Source: Enterococcus devriesei (GTDB lineage: Bacteria; Bacillota; Bacilli; Lactobacillales; Enterococcaceae). Taken from it: a DNA stretch of 56,488 nt. Under the pieces are notes generated by a model that was given only the letters and a program-made list of their open reading frames with translations, ran no database searches and was not told the origin of the DNA. Positions 1 through 8,471 of the stretch are shown piece after piece. Every line of letters begins with the position of its first letter. Positions within the stretch are counted from its first letter, which is position 1. The stretch lies in the NCBI RefSeq assembly GCF_001885905.1, contig NZ_JXKM01000015.1, positions 1-56,488 of the forward strand, given 5' to 3'. Made by a program: the position numbers and the translations under genes.

Positions 1-69
1 AAACTTACGCTGTTCCCACTCGTCTTCAAATCCTTTGAATCTGATTTCCGGCACTTTTTTCTCAGTCAT
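1..69 (-). CDS. hsdS: Type I restriction specificity subunit, 5' end only
   Basis: Only the first 23 codons lie in the window. They read MTEKKVPEIRFKGFEDEWEQ and onward, a typical start of type I S subunits, whose N-terminal target-recognition domain begins this way. The ATG overlaps the end of hsdM by 8 bases, so the two are translationally coupled, as is usual for hsdM-hsdS pairs. The S subunit sets DNA sequence specificity for the methylase and nuclease complex. The call rests on the short N-terminus plus its position. Confidence 0.8.
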   Translation of the reverse strand, partial: MTEKKVPEIRFKGFEDEWEQRKF

Positions 70-1657
70 TAGAGAACACCGCCTTAGTGATTTCGATGAT
101 TTCTTTTGATCCATCGGTCACTTGGAGTTCATCTAACATCGCTAAAAAGGATTGTTCAGCTTCCTTAATTTGTTGATTTAAATCTAGCATCTCTTTCCCT
201 AATTCAACGATATTTATAGGTTCTTCTTCTTCAAATGTGTCCACATATCTAGGAATATTAAGGTTGAAATCATTTTCCTCAATTTCACCATATTCAGCAA
301 GGTGGGCGTATTTATCAACATCTTCACGCTTCTTATAAGTGTCTAAGATTTTTTCTATATGTTCTTCTTTCAACAGATTTTGATTTTTCCCTTTTTCAAA
401 ATCCTTCGAAGCATCAATAAACAGGACATCTTTTTTATCTCGCTGTTTTTTTAGAATAATAACTGTGGTTGGAATAGACGTATTAAAAAAGATATTCGCC
501 GGCAAACCAATAACGGTATCGATTGCCCCATTTTCTAACAGGGTCTTCCTAATTTTCCCTTCCGCATTTCCTCTAAATAAAACACCATGAGGCAATACGA
601 TTGCCATCACACCCGTATCTTTCAAATGGTAATAGCCATGAAGTAAAAAGGCAAAGTCTGCTTTAGATTTCGGCGCTAACACGCCATACATAGAGAAACG
701 AGGATCATCTAAAAAGCCTTTTTCAGCAGACCATTTTGCTGAATATGGCGGATTCATTAGTACGGAATCGAAGTTGGTTGGCTCTTCTGTTGGCCAATCT
801 TGATCCAATGTATCGGCGTTGTGCAAATGTTGATTTACTGTATCAACACCATGAAGGATCATGTTCATTCTAGCCAAGTTATAAGTCGAGGTATTGAGTT
901 CTTGACCAAAATATTCAATCGTACCAGGTTCTTTAGAATATTTTTTTACATTTAAAAGTAATGAGCCTGATCCCATGGTCGGATCGTAAACACTAAAACC
1001 TTTTTGCGAATCCTTCTCATAGAGTACGATTTTGGTCATCAACTCAGAAACCGGTTGTGGCGTATAGAATTCACCCGCTTTTTTTCCTGAATCAGAGGCA
1101 AATTGGCCGATCAAATACTCATAAGCATCGCCCAACGTATCTCCCGCATGCCCAGCAACGTCAAGAACAGCCAATTCCTTCATAACGTCGGCAATACTTT
1201 GATTTTGCTTTTGCAAAGTCGCACCAAGTTTTTTTGAATACAAATCAACGTCTTCAAATAAATTTTCGAACATTTCACTCGATTGTTCAATATTTCGGAA
1301 ACCTTGTGCCAAATCTTCTAGTTGAAATTTCCCTTTGTAAATCGCTTGAACTAACGCTGTAAAGGTTAGATGGGGTTCTAACGTATAGGAGAAATCATAC
1401 TGTAAATTTTCTAACAAATCTTCTTTTAATTCATCGTCAGTATACGCTTCTTCATAAATTCGTTGTGCTTCATTTAAATCGGTTGTTGTTTTCTCTAATA
1501 AATCAGCCGAATGATACAATAATTTGTCTGATAAGTATTTATAAAAGACTAAACCTAATAGGTATGACTTATAGTCAGATGCATCCATTTTTGAACGCAA
1601 AATATCCGCTGAATTCCATAATGCTTGATATAAAGTTTTTGAGATTGTTGTAGCCAA
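62..1657 (-). CDS. hsdM: Type I restriction-modification DNA methyltransferase (M subunit)
   Basis: N6-adenine methyltransferase subunit of a type I system; with HsdS it methylates the recognition site. The 531-residue length is normal for HsdM. An N-terminal helical domain occupies about residues 1-150. The AdoMet motif DPTMGSGSLL lies near residue 225 and the catalytic NPPY near residue 305. The start is TTG, placed 8 bases after an AAGGAGG ribosome site. The stop overlaps the hsdS start. No hsdR is visible; it may lie beyond the left edge. Confidence 0.95.
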   Translation of the reverse strand: MATTISKTLYQALWNSADILRSKMDASDYKSYLLGLVFYKYLSDKLLYHSADLLEKTTTDLNEAQRIYEEAYTDDELKEDLLENLQYDFSYTLEPHLTFTALVQAIYKGKFQLEDLAQGFRNIEQSSEMFENLFEDVDLYSKKLGATLQKQNQSIADVMKELAVLDVAGHAGDTLGDAYEYLIGQFASDSGKKAGEFYTPQPVSELMTKIVLYEKDSQKGFSVYDPTMGSGSLLLNVKKYSKEPGTIEYFGQELNTSTYNLARMNMILHGVDTVNQHLHNADTLDQDWPTEEPTNFDSVLMNPPYSAKWSAEKGFLDDPRFSMYGVLAPKSKADFAFLLHGYYHLKDTGVMAIVLPHGVLFRGNAEGKIRKTLLENGAIDTVIGLPANIFFNTSIPTTVIILKKQRDKKDVLFIDASKDFEKGKNQNLLKEEHIEKILDTYKKREDVDKYAHLAEYGEIEENDFNLNIPRYVDTFEEEEPINIVELGKEMLDLNQQIKEAEQSFLAMLDELQVTDGSKEIIEITKAVFSND

Positions 1658-1859
1658 TGATAGTTCCTCCTTAATAATATAACGCGCTAAAAGCTTTTGC
1701 TTTGATGAATCGTAAGTTTTTCAAAATCCATTATAACCGAAATATTTTTTTTTCGGTAATCCATCAAAGATTATTGCAAATAGTCATATCGTTAATATAC
1801 CGCTCTCGCTTTCATAATTGATTTTTACTCTAAAATTGTAATTCGTTACTACAATACTT

Positions 1860-2438
1860 TTAATGTTGCATTTTTAAATCGTTCAAAAATTCAGAAAAAA
1901 TTATATCTTCAAGCTCATTTCTTTTTTTTATCAATGCCTTTCTTCTAATCCATGTTGCATATAGATTTCCAATTTTCTTTTGCCTATCAATATCTGGTAG
2001 TTCAACCTCAAAATTTCTAATCGCAGTGGGAGATAACTTTTTTAAAACACTGCCCTGCATAGCGATATCTTTTTCTCTATTTATTTCTTTATCGCTATTT
2101 AATAAATAGCAAAGATACTTTTTATCTATCCGATTTTCATCTATTTCAATTTTAGCAAAATTTTGATTGATTATTTTCCCTCCATTTGCTTTTCCAACGA
2201 TTCCAGAGATAGAATTTATAAAACTATAAACAAGATCTCCTCTATGAACTGTGTGAATAATAGCATTATTTTCTTCTACCCTATTGTCTTGACCTTCCTC
2301 ATAATCAATGGTATCCAAATCGTTAATCAAATCATTATTAGTGTAAATATTTATATATTTTTTTTCTTCTTCGCTTTTCCTTGATAAATTCAATCCAAGT
2401 TTAATAGTAACCACATCATTTAGTAATGTCTTACTCAA
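1860..2438 (-). CDS. Half-size type I S-subunit-like protein (single TRD)
   Basis: 192 residues, about half a normal HsdS. The C-terminal half has the S-subunit pattern: a segment LSPTAIRNFEVELPDIDRQKKIG followed by a long charged helix (WIRRKALIKKRNELEDIIF), which matches a target-recognition domain joined to one conserved spacer helix. It lies 202 bases upstream of hsdM on the same strand. The start is TTG after AAAGGATG. Such a protein could dimerise to give a palindromic specificity or swap with the full HsdS. It could also be the relic of a split hsdS, although the frame is fully open with a good ribosome site. Confidence 0.65.
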   Translation of the reverse strand: MSKTLLNDVVTIKLGLNLSRKSEEEKKYINIYTNNDLINDLDTIDYEEGQDNRVEENNAIIHTVHRGDLVYSFINSISGIVGKANGGKIINQNFAKIEIDENRIDKKYLCYLLNSDKEINREKDIAMQGSVLKKLSPTAIRNFEVELPDIDRQKKIGNLYATWIRRKALIKKRNELEDIIFSEFLNDLKMQH

Positions 2439-2476
2439 GTTGCTTCATCCTTTCTATATAACAATAAATAACACGT

Positions 2477-3265
2477 TCATAATTCCCAAATGGTACTATA
2501 TTTCTTAGAACAAGTTCCATACGATGCCCCACTTTCAAGAACAATTCTTACATTACCTTTTTTATCCATATGTACAAATTTCACCTGTTCACGAACATTT
2601 CCTCTGTATATAACAAAATCTGCGTCTTCTGTAAAAAAAGCAGAACATATCTCGCTTACATCAAAACGATTTATACTCAAATTTACAGAATAATTCGAAG
2701 TTCTGTTGTTAACGCCCATTTCATCACGAAAATGTACGTTTATACCCATGTCACTACTAAATTCACTTTGTACCCTTTTTGAAAAATGGTTATAGTATTC
2801 TTTATTTAAACTAGAAAAACTATTTATTTTCTTTACAAATGCAGGGACTGATAAATCAAACGGAATGTATACTTCATCAATAAATAAATCGTCCCTGCTC
2901 ACTTTCTTTATAGAATGCCTCAGGGAGTTGCAAAATGTTGTAGCTAAAACGATAATATCTGCTGAACTTAATCCCCAACAATTCTCTTTCGCTAATATGA
3001 GTACTATATCTTTATTCGAAAATGAGTATCCTTTAATAATAGATTGAAAAAGAAAATTGCTAATAGTTTTTGAACATTTTGCCTCCTTAAACCTTTTCTC
3101 GCTTATTCCAGCATTAAGAACCACTTTTTTAAAAAACTCGTTCCAAGATCTATGTAGCTCTTGCTTTTGATTACGACAATAAAATTTTTCAATTTGGTCA
3201 TTCATTAACTTTTGAATAGGAGGCAGAAAGGCACACTTCAAAAATGATATAAAACCAGCAATCAT
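2477..3265 (-). CDS. Uncharacterised 262-residue protein next to the type I RM genes
   Basis: I do not recognise this family. The N-terminus is hydrophobic for about 15 residues, then basic and helical. The middle is hydrophobic and Cys-containing (around residues 95-115, DIIVLATTFCNSLRHS). The C-terminal 100 residues look beta-rich. A ribosome site AGAAGGTGAG precedes the ATG. It ends 38 bases before the half-size S-like gene and is co-oriented, so the two are probably co-transcribed. That makes an accessory role in the restriction locus possible, but this is inferred only from position. Confidence 0.5.
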   Translation of the reverse strand: MIAGFISFLKCAFLPPIQKLMNDQIEKFYCRNQKQELHRSWNEFFKKVVLNAGISEKRFKEAKCSKTISNFLFQSIIKGYSFSNKDIVLILAKENCWGLSSADIIVLATTFCNSLRHSIKKVSRDDLFIDEVYIPFDLSVPAFVKKINSFSSLNKEYYNHFSKRVQSEFSSDMGINVHFRDEMGVNNRTSNYSVNLSINRFDVSEICSAFFTEDADFVIYRGNVREQVKFVHMDKKGNVRIVLESGASYGTCSKKYSTIWEL

Positions 3266-3544
3266 TTACTCACCTTCTCCGTTACTTTTTAGCTAATTTT
3301 GATGTTTAGTATAATAGATCAAGCTCATTTCGTCAAATGTCTTTTAATTAAAGTACTTGATTTTTGATTTTTATTTCATTATTGGTAACCTATAGAACAT
3401 ATTTATTTAGCACGTATTTATTTTAACGATAGCCTATCTCTTATATGTCATTCTGGTTTAAGCTTTTTGAAGAGAAATTTTTTTCTCAATACTTGAAACA
3501 TCAAACGCCTACTTAATCCATAGTTATCATATAAAATCACAAAC
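3266..3544. other. Intergenic spacer, AT-rich, no gene seen
   Basis: About 280 bases separate the restriction locus from the terminator of the next operon. No open frame with a ribosome site was found on either strand. The region presumably contains the promoter for the 3265 gene, but no convincing -35/-10 pair stands out. Confidence 0.5.
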
Positions 3545-3592
3545 AAAAAATCCTTTCGCATTTTTGAAAATGAATCCAAATTGCGAAAGGAT
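3545..3592 (-). terminator. Intrinsic terminator of the PTS-M81 operon
   Basis: Inverted repeat TCCTTTCGCA (3551-3560) and TGCGAAAGGA (3582-3591). On the minus strand it is followed by a T-rich tract, and it lies just after the M81 gene stop. Confidence 0.75.
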
Positions 3593-3625
3593 GTGTTTAT
3601 GCTTTCAATTTTTAGTTATTACTCT

Positions 3626-5113
3626 TTACTCAAATCCCCCATTAAGCTTCGGCAGATATTCATAATCCACTTCATCATAGGGAAACATCGGTCGCTGAAT
3701 CTGCTTAAATGTCAGCTTCTCCGTCGTCTGTTGAGTTGGGCCGTCTGTCAATGCCATCACGCAATAGGCTCCATACGCGTCAAAGTCTGGTGAGATGTAT
3801 CCTTGTTTTACTACGATCACTTCGTAGTCCTCTACGGGTACATTCGCCCACTTAAATTGCGTGAGTTCCGTGAAACTTACCGATTCTCGTTGCACCAATA
3901 CTGTGATGGGATAGTCTTTCAATTTCACCCCGACCAAGAGACCCATTTCAGGGGTCTCTTGATAGTCTTGACTGACCACTCCTCTTGAGACGATCGTCCC
4001 TTCTAACGATACCGCTTTAGATCGTTCATCTAGATCTTTTCCTAATTTGAACTGTACTACGTCACCTAGTGTGAGGTGTTCCAGCTCAGAGGTCGCTTTT
4101 TCGTCAATAATCCCCCCGATCAAGGTTGGTTTCCGCCAATCGGGATAGGCTTCCAATAAATTTCGTAAGATTACCGTACTGTAACCATCGCTGCCGGCAC
4201 CACAGTTATCCCCGGAATCGGTAATGAAAATCGGTTTCTCTGTCCTATTTTCCACCTCAGCGAATACCTGATCTAGCTCTCCGTAATTACCATGATAGTG
4301 AAACTGGTAACGTCGGCGTAGGATAAAGTCAGCCAGCTCGTCGACTTTTTCTTGGGCGTAGTCTCGATAACGCTGATCGGACGGGACTACCGTTACCCCA
4401 CAGCCCAACCGATCACTGTCATGCCGGACATAGCCTACATGGAAGGATGCGCAAAGGATTCGTTGATCTTGTTCCAATTCATCGAGTTTTTGGTTGATGG
4501 AACGGACGGGTTCGTCCGAAGATACCGAACGTTCACCGCCCACGATGATCGGCAGTTTACGACATACCGGTTGGATGACTCGTGTTCGATCCTGTAAGAT
4601 TCCACAAAAAAGGGTTGCCGTTTTGTCAAATGTCGCTTGAATATCTGTATGAGGCGAGTGTCGGTAGCAAGTCACCAGATTGGTCATCGCTACTAATTCT
4701 TCTGTCACATTGCCGTGAGGGTCCATCACCACGGCGATTGGCAGATATGCGCCCACCAATTTACGGATCTCCCGTAAAATCACAAACTCCGCTGAGCCTT
4801 CCGACAAATCCATTACCTTGCTGGCACCATGTAAATACAAATAAATGCCATCAAGCTCAGATAGATTCTGTTTTACCCCAGCTAGAAAACGCTCTAAGAT
4901 GTAGTCAAATGCCGCTCTCTCGATCAAGCCACCAGGATGACCATTCGCGTAGAATCCCGGAATCAGTTGGGTGCCTAGACTTTCGAAGATGGGCTGAATG
5001 CCCATCCTCGAAAGCATATCGTCCCCTTCCGCAAAGAGAAAATTCTCCTTATCCATCGTTTTCGGTGTATGCTCGTTGCTCTCTGAATTAAAAAATCCCA
5101 CTAGTACTTTCAT
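3626..5113 (-). CDS. M81 family (MlrC-like) metallopeptidase
   Basis: 495 residues, the usual length of the M81/MlrC family (old DUF1485 plus the MlrC C-terminal domain). Likely zinc ligands are Asp131 and His133 in the VVMDPHGN motif and His155 in RHSPHTD. A YLHGA motif near residue 95 is also typical. Known members such as microcystinase MlrC cleave small peptides, but the substrate here is unknown. The ATG overlaps the upstream PTS IIB stop by four bases (ATGA), so it is the last gene of the PTS operon. Presumably it processes a compound imported with, or derived from, the PTS substrate. Confidence 0.85.
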   Translation of the reverse strand: MKVLVGFFNSESNEHTPKTMDKENFLFAEGDDMLSRMGIQPIFESLGTQLIPGFYANGHPGGLIERAAFDYILERFLAGVKQNLSELDGIYLYLHGASKVMDLSEGSAEFVILREIRKLVGAYLPIAVVMDPHGNVTEELVAMTNLVTCYRHSPHTDIQATFDKTATLFCGILQDRTRVIQPVCRKLPIIVGGERSVSSDEPVRSINQKLDELEQDQRILCASFHVGYVRHDSDRLGCGVTVVPSDQRYRDYAQEKVDELADFILRRRYQFHYHGNYGELDQVFAEVENRTEKPIFITDSGDNCGAGSDGYSTVILRNLLEAYPDWRKPTLIGGIIDEKATSELEHLTLGDVVQFKLGKDLDERSKAVSLEGTIVSRGVVSQDYQETPEMGLLVGVKLKDYPITVLVQRESVSFTELTQFKWANVPVEDYEVIVVKQGYISPDFDAYGAYCVMALTDGPTQQTTEKLTFKQIQRPMFPYDEVDYEYLPKLNGGFE

Positions 5114-5418
5114 TTACGACTCTCCACCACCGTCATCATATTTTGATAGACACCTTCTGCGTTCATTAAGCCGAAATCGGTGGAGTTGATTACCATGATG
5201 GGGATTTTAGCAGGGACTTCTTTACGGACATTGGGCACTGCGTAGCGGACTTGGGGTGCCAACATCACCAACTGTTTGGCCTGGGATTTCGGTCCGACTT
5301 TTTCCAGCCCTACTGCTTCGATATGGAGAGACTGCCCGGCTTTTTCTGCCACCTCACTTATTTTCTTACACAAGATCGCGGTACTCATCCCCGCTTGGCA
5401 AACCAATAATACATTCAT
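5110..5418 (-). CDS. PTS lactose/cellobiose-family IIB component
   Basis: 102 residues with the IIB signature at the N-terminus: MNVLLVCQAGMSTAIL, where Cys8 is the expected phosphorylated cysteine. It passes phosphate from IIA to the incoming sugar. An open frame extends upstream, but the ribosome site AAGGAA fits this ATG best (9-base spacing). It sits between the broken IIC gene and the M81 gene. The IIA, IIC and IIB genes being separate is the usual layout of the lactose/cellobiose class. IIB may be useless if IIC is inactive. Confidence 0.9.
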   Translation of the reverse strand: MNVLLVCQAGMSTAILCKKISEVAEKAGQSLHIEAVGLEKVGPKSQAKQLVMLAPQVRYAVPNVRKEVPAKIPIMVINSTDFGLMNAEGVYQNMMTVVESRK

Positions 5419-5437
5419 GCTCATTCTTCCTTTCTCT

Positions 5438-6784
5438 CTAGTAAACTTCGATTGCGTCTTCTGTGTTCTGTTCCAAAGGCTGCTGTTCTTCTGCCAACTT
5501 CTCTTTTTCAAATAATTTATAGAACGGGTAATATACCAGCATATTGGCGCCGATACATACTACCGTCAGAATCACTGCCCGGTAATCAAGACTGGACAGC
5601 CATTGCCCCAAGCCCACCGGCACGGTGGAACTGACATTGATCATCGTACGATTGACCAATCCTTCCGCCATAGCTCCGTAACACAAGAAAATATTCACCA
5701 CTTGGGTCAATAGAAACGGGATCAAAAAAATCGGGTTCAAGACGATCGGTAACCCAAACAACACCGGTTCGTTAATCCCGAAAATTCCGGGAATGATCGC
5801 CAACTTACCTACCGTTCGAATCTAAATGGATTTACTGCGCAACATCAACAGCACCAAGCCTAATGTCGCGCCGCCGCCACCGATCGCCACAAAATTAAAA
5901 TAAAACGAACTTGTCACGATCCGAGGCAATTCTGTCAACGGTGTGCCCGCCGCATAAGCAGCCGCATTTTCTAAGATATTAGCATCAAAAGACGGCATCA
6001 CCACTGACAAGATCGCACTACTATGAATGCCAAACCACCAGCCTAGTTGAGAGACCACCGAGGCAAGGGAAACTCCAAAGACCGAATCTACCGCTAGATT
6101 CAACGGTTGCCCGATCATCATCATCAGTCTTGGGACTGACGTCGAAAAGACTTCCGCAAAAATCAAACGAATCAACACCATTGTCAAAAACACCACCGCT
6201 AAAGGGACCAAAGCTCCGATCGACTCCTTCAACGAAGCCGGCACCGTATCTGGAAAAGCAATATATCCCACCTGTTTTTTCACCAACAGATGATACAATT
6301 CCACCGCTACAAAGGTCGTGATGATCGCCGAAAAAAGCCCCGTACCACCAAAATAGGCCGTGTCCCAATTCCATTCCACGTATTGGCTATTCACCACTAA
6401 AAAGGAGACCAATGCCACCAACATAGTTAAAAAAACATTCATTTGACGTTTTTGCGCCAAATTATAGGCGATTGCCAGTGACAAATAGATTCCCTGACTG
6501 CCTAACGTCACCCCAAACAAGAAATTTAGGTGCGAACCGTAGACCTCCGCCGCCTGTGCCCAACCCTTCATCACAGGATAAAAGACGTCCGTCGAAGATA
6601 ATAAATGATAGTCGACGATTGGTTGCGACAAAATCAACGCAAAAGAACCAATCAGAATCAACGGCAAGATCGTCATAAAAGACGTGGCGATTACTTGCAA
6701 ATAAAGGTTCCCCGCCAACTTCGCCGCCAGCGGCGCAAAGAGCTTTTCCAAAACATTCGAGAACTTCTGTAGTTGTTTACTCAT
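5438..6784 (-). pseudogene. PTS lactose/cellobiose-family IIC, interrupted by an in-frame TAG
   Basis: One frame runs through 6784-5438 with a single amber codon at 5822-5824. Upstream are 320 residues of IIC membrane domain ending GLVLLMLRSKSI. After the stop the same frame continues IRTVGKLAIIPGIFGINEPVLFG, the conserved NEP-containing core, and runs to the normal C-terminus. Without the stop the protein would be 448 residues, a normal length. A CAG-to-TAG change is the simplest explanation. There is no frameshift or other damage, so the lesion is recent, a sequencing error, or suppressed. The start overlaps IIA by 8 bases. Confidence 0.85.
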
Positions 6785-7109
6785 AAGTTTCTACCTCGTC
6801 ACGTTCCAACTGATCAATCAGTAACTGGCACATTCGACTCCACGAGATTGCATTGGCAAGATGATCCTGCGCATGGGTCATAATCAAAGAATATGGCACC
6901 TCTTCCTCATTAACCTCCGCTTTGATCAACTTTGTTTGAATATTATGCACCTCCGCCATTCGCTCCTGCCCCCGTTTCATCGCCACTATCCCACTATCTA
7001 ACCTGATTCCATCAAGATAGGTGCTCAATCCTTGATAAAAATCATCCATCGCATCACCGGCGATGCTGATAATCTGAAACGCTGTCAATTGAACTTCTTC
7101 TTTTGTCAT
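6777..7109 (-). CDS. PTS lactose/cellobiose-family IIA component
   Basis: 110 residues. The alpha-helical IIA fold is recognisable, and the active histidine is in the motif SLIMTHAQDHLANAISW (near residue 79). It carries phosphate from HPr to IIB. Its AAGGAGG ribosome site and first codons lie inside the end of the upstream rarD-like gene, and its end overlaps IIC by 8 bases, so the genes are tightly coupled in one operon. Confidence 0.92.
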   Translation of the reverse strand: MTKEEVQLTAFQIISIAGDAMDDFYQGLSTYLDGIRLDSGIVAMKRGQERMAEVHNIQTKLIKAEVNEEEVPYSLIMTHAQDHLANAISWSRMCQLLIDQLERDEVETYE

Positions 7110-7983
7110 GTTTTTCTTCCTCCTTAGTATGTTTCATAAGACCAATCACAAATATGATACTCCCCACCAAAACCCAGCTATACGTCACCAAATCGCTAGG
7201 ATGCCACGGCTCCCGGAACAAAAACACCGAGATCGCTAACATCAAGGCCGGATTCAAATACTGCAAAATCGCCAACACCGTCTGAGGCAGACGTTTACTA
7301 GCAGCCATAAATAAGATCAACGGCAACGCTGTAGCAGCCCCACTAGTCACCAACAACAGATTGCCACCCAACATCGGCAACACCAACGGCATCTTGGTAA
7401 ACCACATGATCATCAGCGCTACAGGTAATAAAATCACTGTCTCCACCCACATCCGAAATATCGGGTTTAATACGCCTTGTTTTTCCAACACACCATAATA
7501 GGCCACCGCTAGCGCCATCAACAGCGGTACGAACGACAACGATGCCCCCGTGAACAGCTTTGTGAAAATACTTCCCATTAATAACACCACCGCAAACCGT
7601 TGCCAGACATTTAGCCGCTCTTTGAAAAGAAAGTGCCCAAAGAACACCGTAAAAAGCGGGGAGCAGAAATAAGCAAAGCTCGCGTTATTCGTTTGACCAC
7701 TGGCGACACAATAGATAAATGCTCCCCAATTGCCACCGATCGAAAGCGCCGCCAGACACAGATTCCACCGTACTTTGGCATCTCGCCACACCACCAATAA
7801 TTGCTCGACGAACATCTCCTTTTTGAAAAAACAGAGACATGTCAGCGACATCACCAAAAATGACCAAATAATCCTATATACCAGCAATTCCAACGAGTCA
7901 ATTCCTTCTAACAACTTCCAAAAAATCGGTAGAAAGCCCCAGATCGTGTAGGTAATCACCCCATAAATAAGCCCTTTCTTGAT
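7054..7983 (-). CDS. rarD: RarD/EamA family membrane transporter
   Basis: About 309 residues with some ten hydrophobic segments in two EamA repeats, closest in pattern to RarD-type permeases (start KKGLIYGVITYTIWGFLPIF, with FSYFCSP-like and LQYLNPALMLAISVFLFREP motifs). Homologues start at this KKGL, and the ribosome site AGAAGGG is correctly spaced to an ATC codon at 7983-7981, a non-canonical start. An in-frame ATG at 8040 would place the N-terminus inside a terminator stem and is unlikely. It lies downstream of the RAT/terminator and overlaps IIA by 56 bases. Substrate unknown; perhaps export of a product of the operon. Confidence 0.8.
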   Translation of the reverse strand: MKKGLIYGVITYTIWGFLPIFWKLLEGIDSLELLVYRIIWSFLVMSLTCLCFFKKEMFVEQLLVVWRDAKVRWNLCLAALSIGGNWGAFIYCVASGQTNNASFAYFCSPLFTVFFGHFLFKERLNVWQRFAVVLLMGSIFTKLFTGASLSFVPLLMALAVAYYGVLEKQGVLNPIFRMWVETVILLPVALMIMWFTKMPLVLPMLGGNLLLVTSGAATALPLILFMAASKRLPQTVLAILQYLNPALMLAISVFLFREPWHPSDLVTYSWVLVGSIIFVIGLMKHTKEEEKHDKRRSSIDSVSDYQHRR

Positions 7984-8014
7984 AGAACCAATCCCTTCTG
8001 TCAGCCAATTGGCT

Positions 8015-8074
8015 AAAATAAAAAGGCAGGCCCGACACATCTCACACTCTCTGTGAAATGGATCAAGCCTGCCT
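8015..8074 (-). terminator. Attenuator terminator in front of the rarD-PTS-M81 operon
   Basis: On the minus strand AGGCAGGC (8074-8067) pairs with GCCTGCCT (8031-8024), followed by TTTTATTTT. The 35-base loop holds a small internal TCACA/TGTGA hairpin. The 5' arm is shared with the RAT-like element at 8060-8088, so terminator and RAT cannot form together. This is the arrangement of BglG/LicT-controlled operons. Confidence 0.8.
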
Positions 8075-8088
8075 AACAGTCACCCTCC
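8060..8088 (-). promoter_or_regulatory. RAT-like ribonucleic antiterminator
   Basis: The minus strand from 8088 to 8060 resembles RAT elements of the sacB/licS/ptsG type. It begins GG, has GTGACTG (consensus GTTACTG), a short loop, then GCAGGC and a TTGATCC tail (consensus AAGACC). The loop is one base shorter than in the sacB element. Its 3' half overlaps the terminator stem. It starts 12 bases after the stop of the CAT-domain gene, the obvious candidate ligand. Confidence 0.65.
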
Positions 8089-8099
8089 AAATGGTTAAA

Positions 8100-8255
8100 C
8101 TATTCAATTTTTCGATATTTCTTTTCGAAATCTGTAGCAACGATCGCGTCTCCTTTCTTCTTGCCAAATCCGATCCCCTTTTTTACCAAGACCCACTCTC
8201 CTTTCCCTTCACGAGCCACCACGACGTTATGCGTTAACACCTGAAGAACCACCAT
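8100..8255 (-). CDS. Stand-alone CAT RNA-binding domain (LicT/SacY-type co-antiterminator)
   Basis: 51 residues that match the N-terminal CAT domain of BglG/LicT/SacY antiterminators over their whole length. Shared positions include VLTHNVVVA (Asn10), a GIGFGKKKGD core and FEKKYRK at the end. No PRD domains follow, because the frame stops at 8100. The ribosome site AAAGGGTGGG precedes ATG 8255. In known systems PRDs switch the CAT domain on or off by PTS phosphorylation, and isolated CAT domains are constitutively active. This protein could therefore antiterminate the adjacent RAT/terminator without PTS input, or be controlled through its own expression. Confidence 0.8.
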   Translation of the reverse strand: MVVLQVLTHNVVVAREGKGEWVLVKKGIGFGKKKGDAIVATDFEKKYRKIE

Positions 8256-8346
8256 ATTCCCACCCTTTCTGATAAATAATGAGTTCAAATAAAAACATCA
8301 GCTATTTCACTAAGACGAATCAACCACCTATTGTGATCCAAAACAA

Positions 8347-8384
8347 AGAAAAAAGGTATCGGACATTAGCTGCCCAATACCTTT
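8347..8384 (-). terminator. Intrinsic terminator in the leader of the CAT-domain gene
   Basis: AAAGGTAT (8384-8377 on the minus strand) pairs with ATACCTTT (8359-8352), then TTTTTTC. It lies between a consensus minus-strand promoter (8600-8628) and the CAT gene, so transcription into the operon must pass it. No RAT-like sequence precedes it. Confidence 0.7.
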
Positions 8385-8437
8385 GACATAGCGAAATAAA
8401 CGTATACCACGCCTCAAAATTTACCCACAAAAAAGAC

Positions 8438-8465
8438 TAGAAAAAAAGCTTAAATTTGGTACAAT
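8438..8465 (+). promoter_or_regulatory. Promoter of the candidate small RNA
   Basis: TAGAAA (8438-8443), 16 bases, then TACAAT (8460-8465), with a TGG immediately before the -10 (extended -10 type). Confidence 0.5.
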
Positions 8466-8471
8466 AATGAA

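Noticed and set aside
4582-5091. Long plus-strand frame opposite the M81 gene
   Set aside because: It is a mirror frame of a well-supported gene, with no ribosome site and no family resemblance.
5438-5803. Separate small membrane protein after the IIC gene
   Set aside because: It is in the same frame as IIC and continues its conserved NEP region; the TTG start lacks a ribosome site. It is the C-terminal part of the interrupted gene.
8347-8384. A second RAT element at the first terminator of the CAT operon
   Set aside because: The hairpin GGTATTGGG...CCGATACC has neither the GTTACTG-like nor the GCAGGCAA-like half; it is only a terminator.
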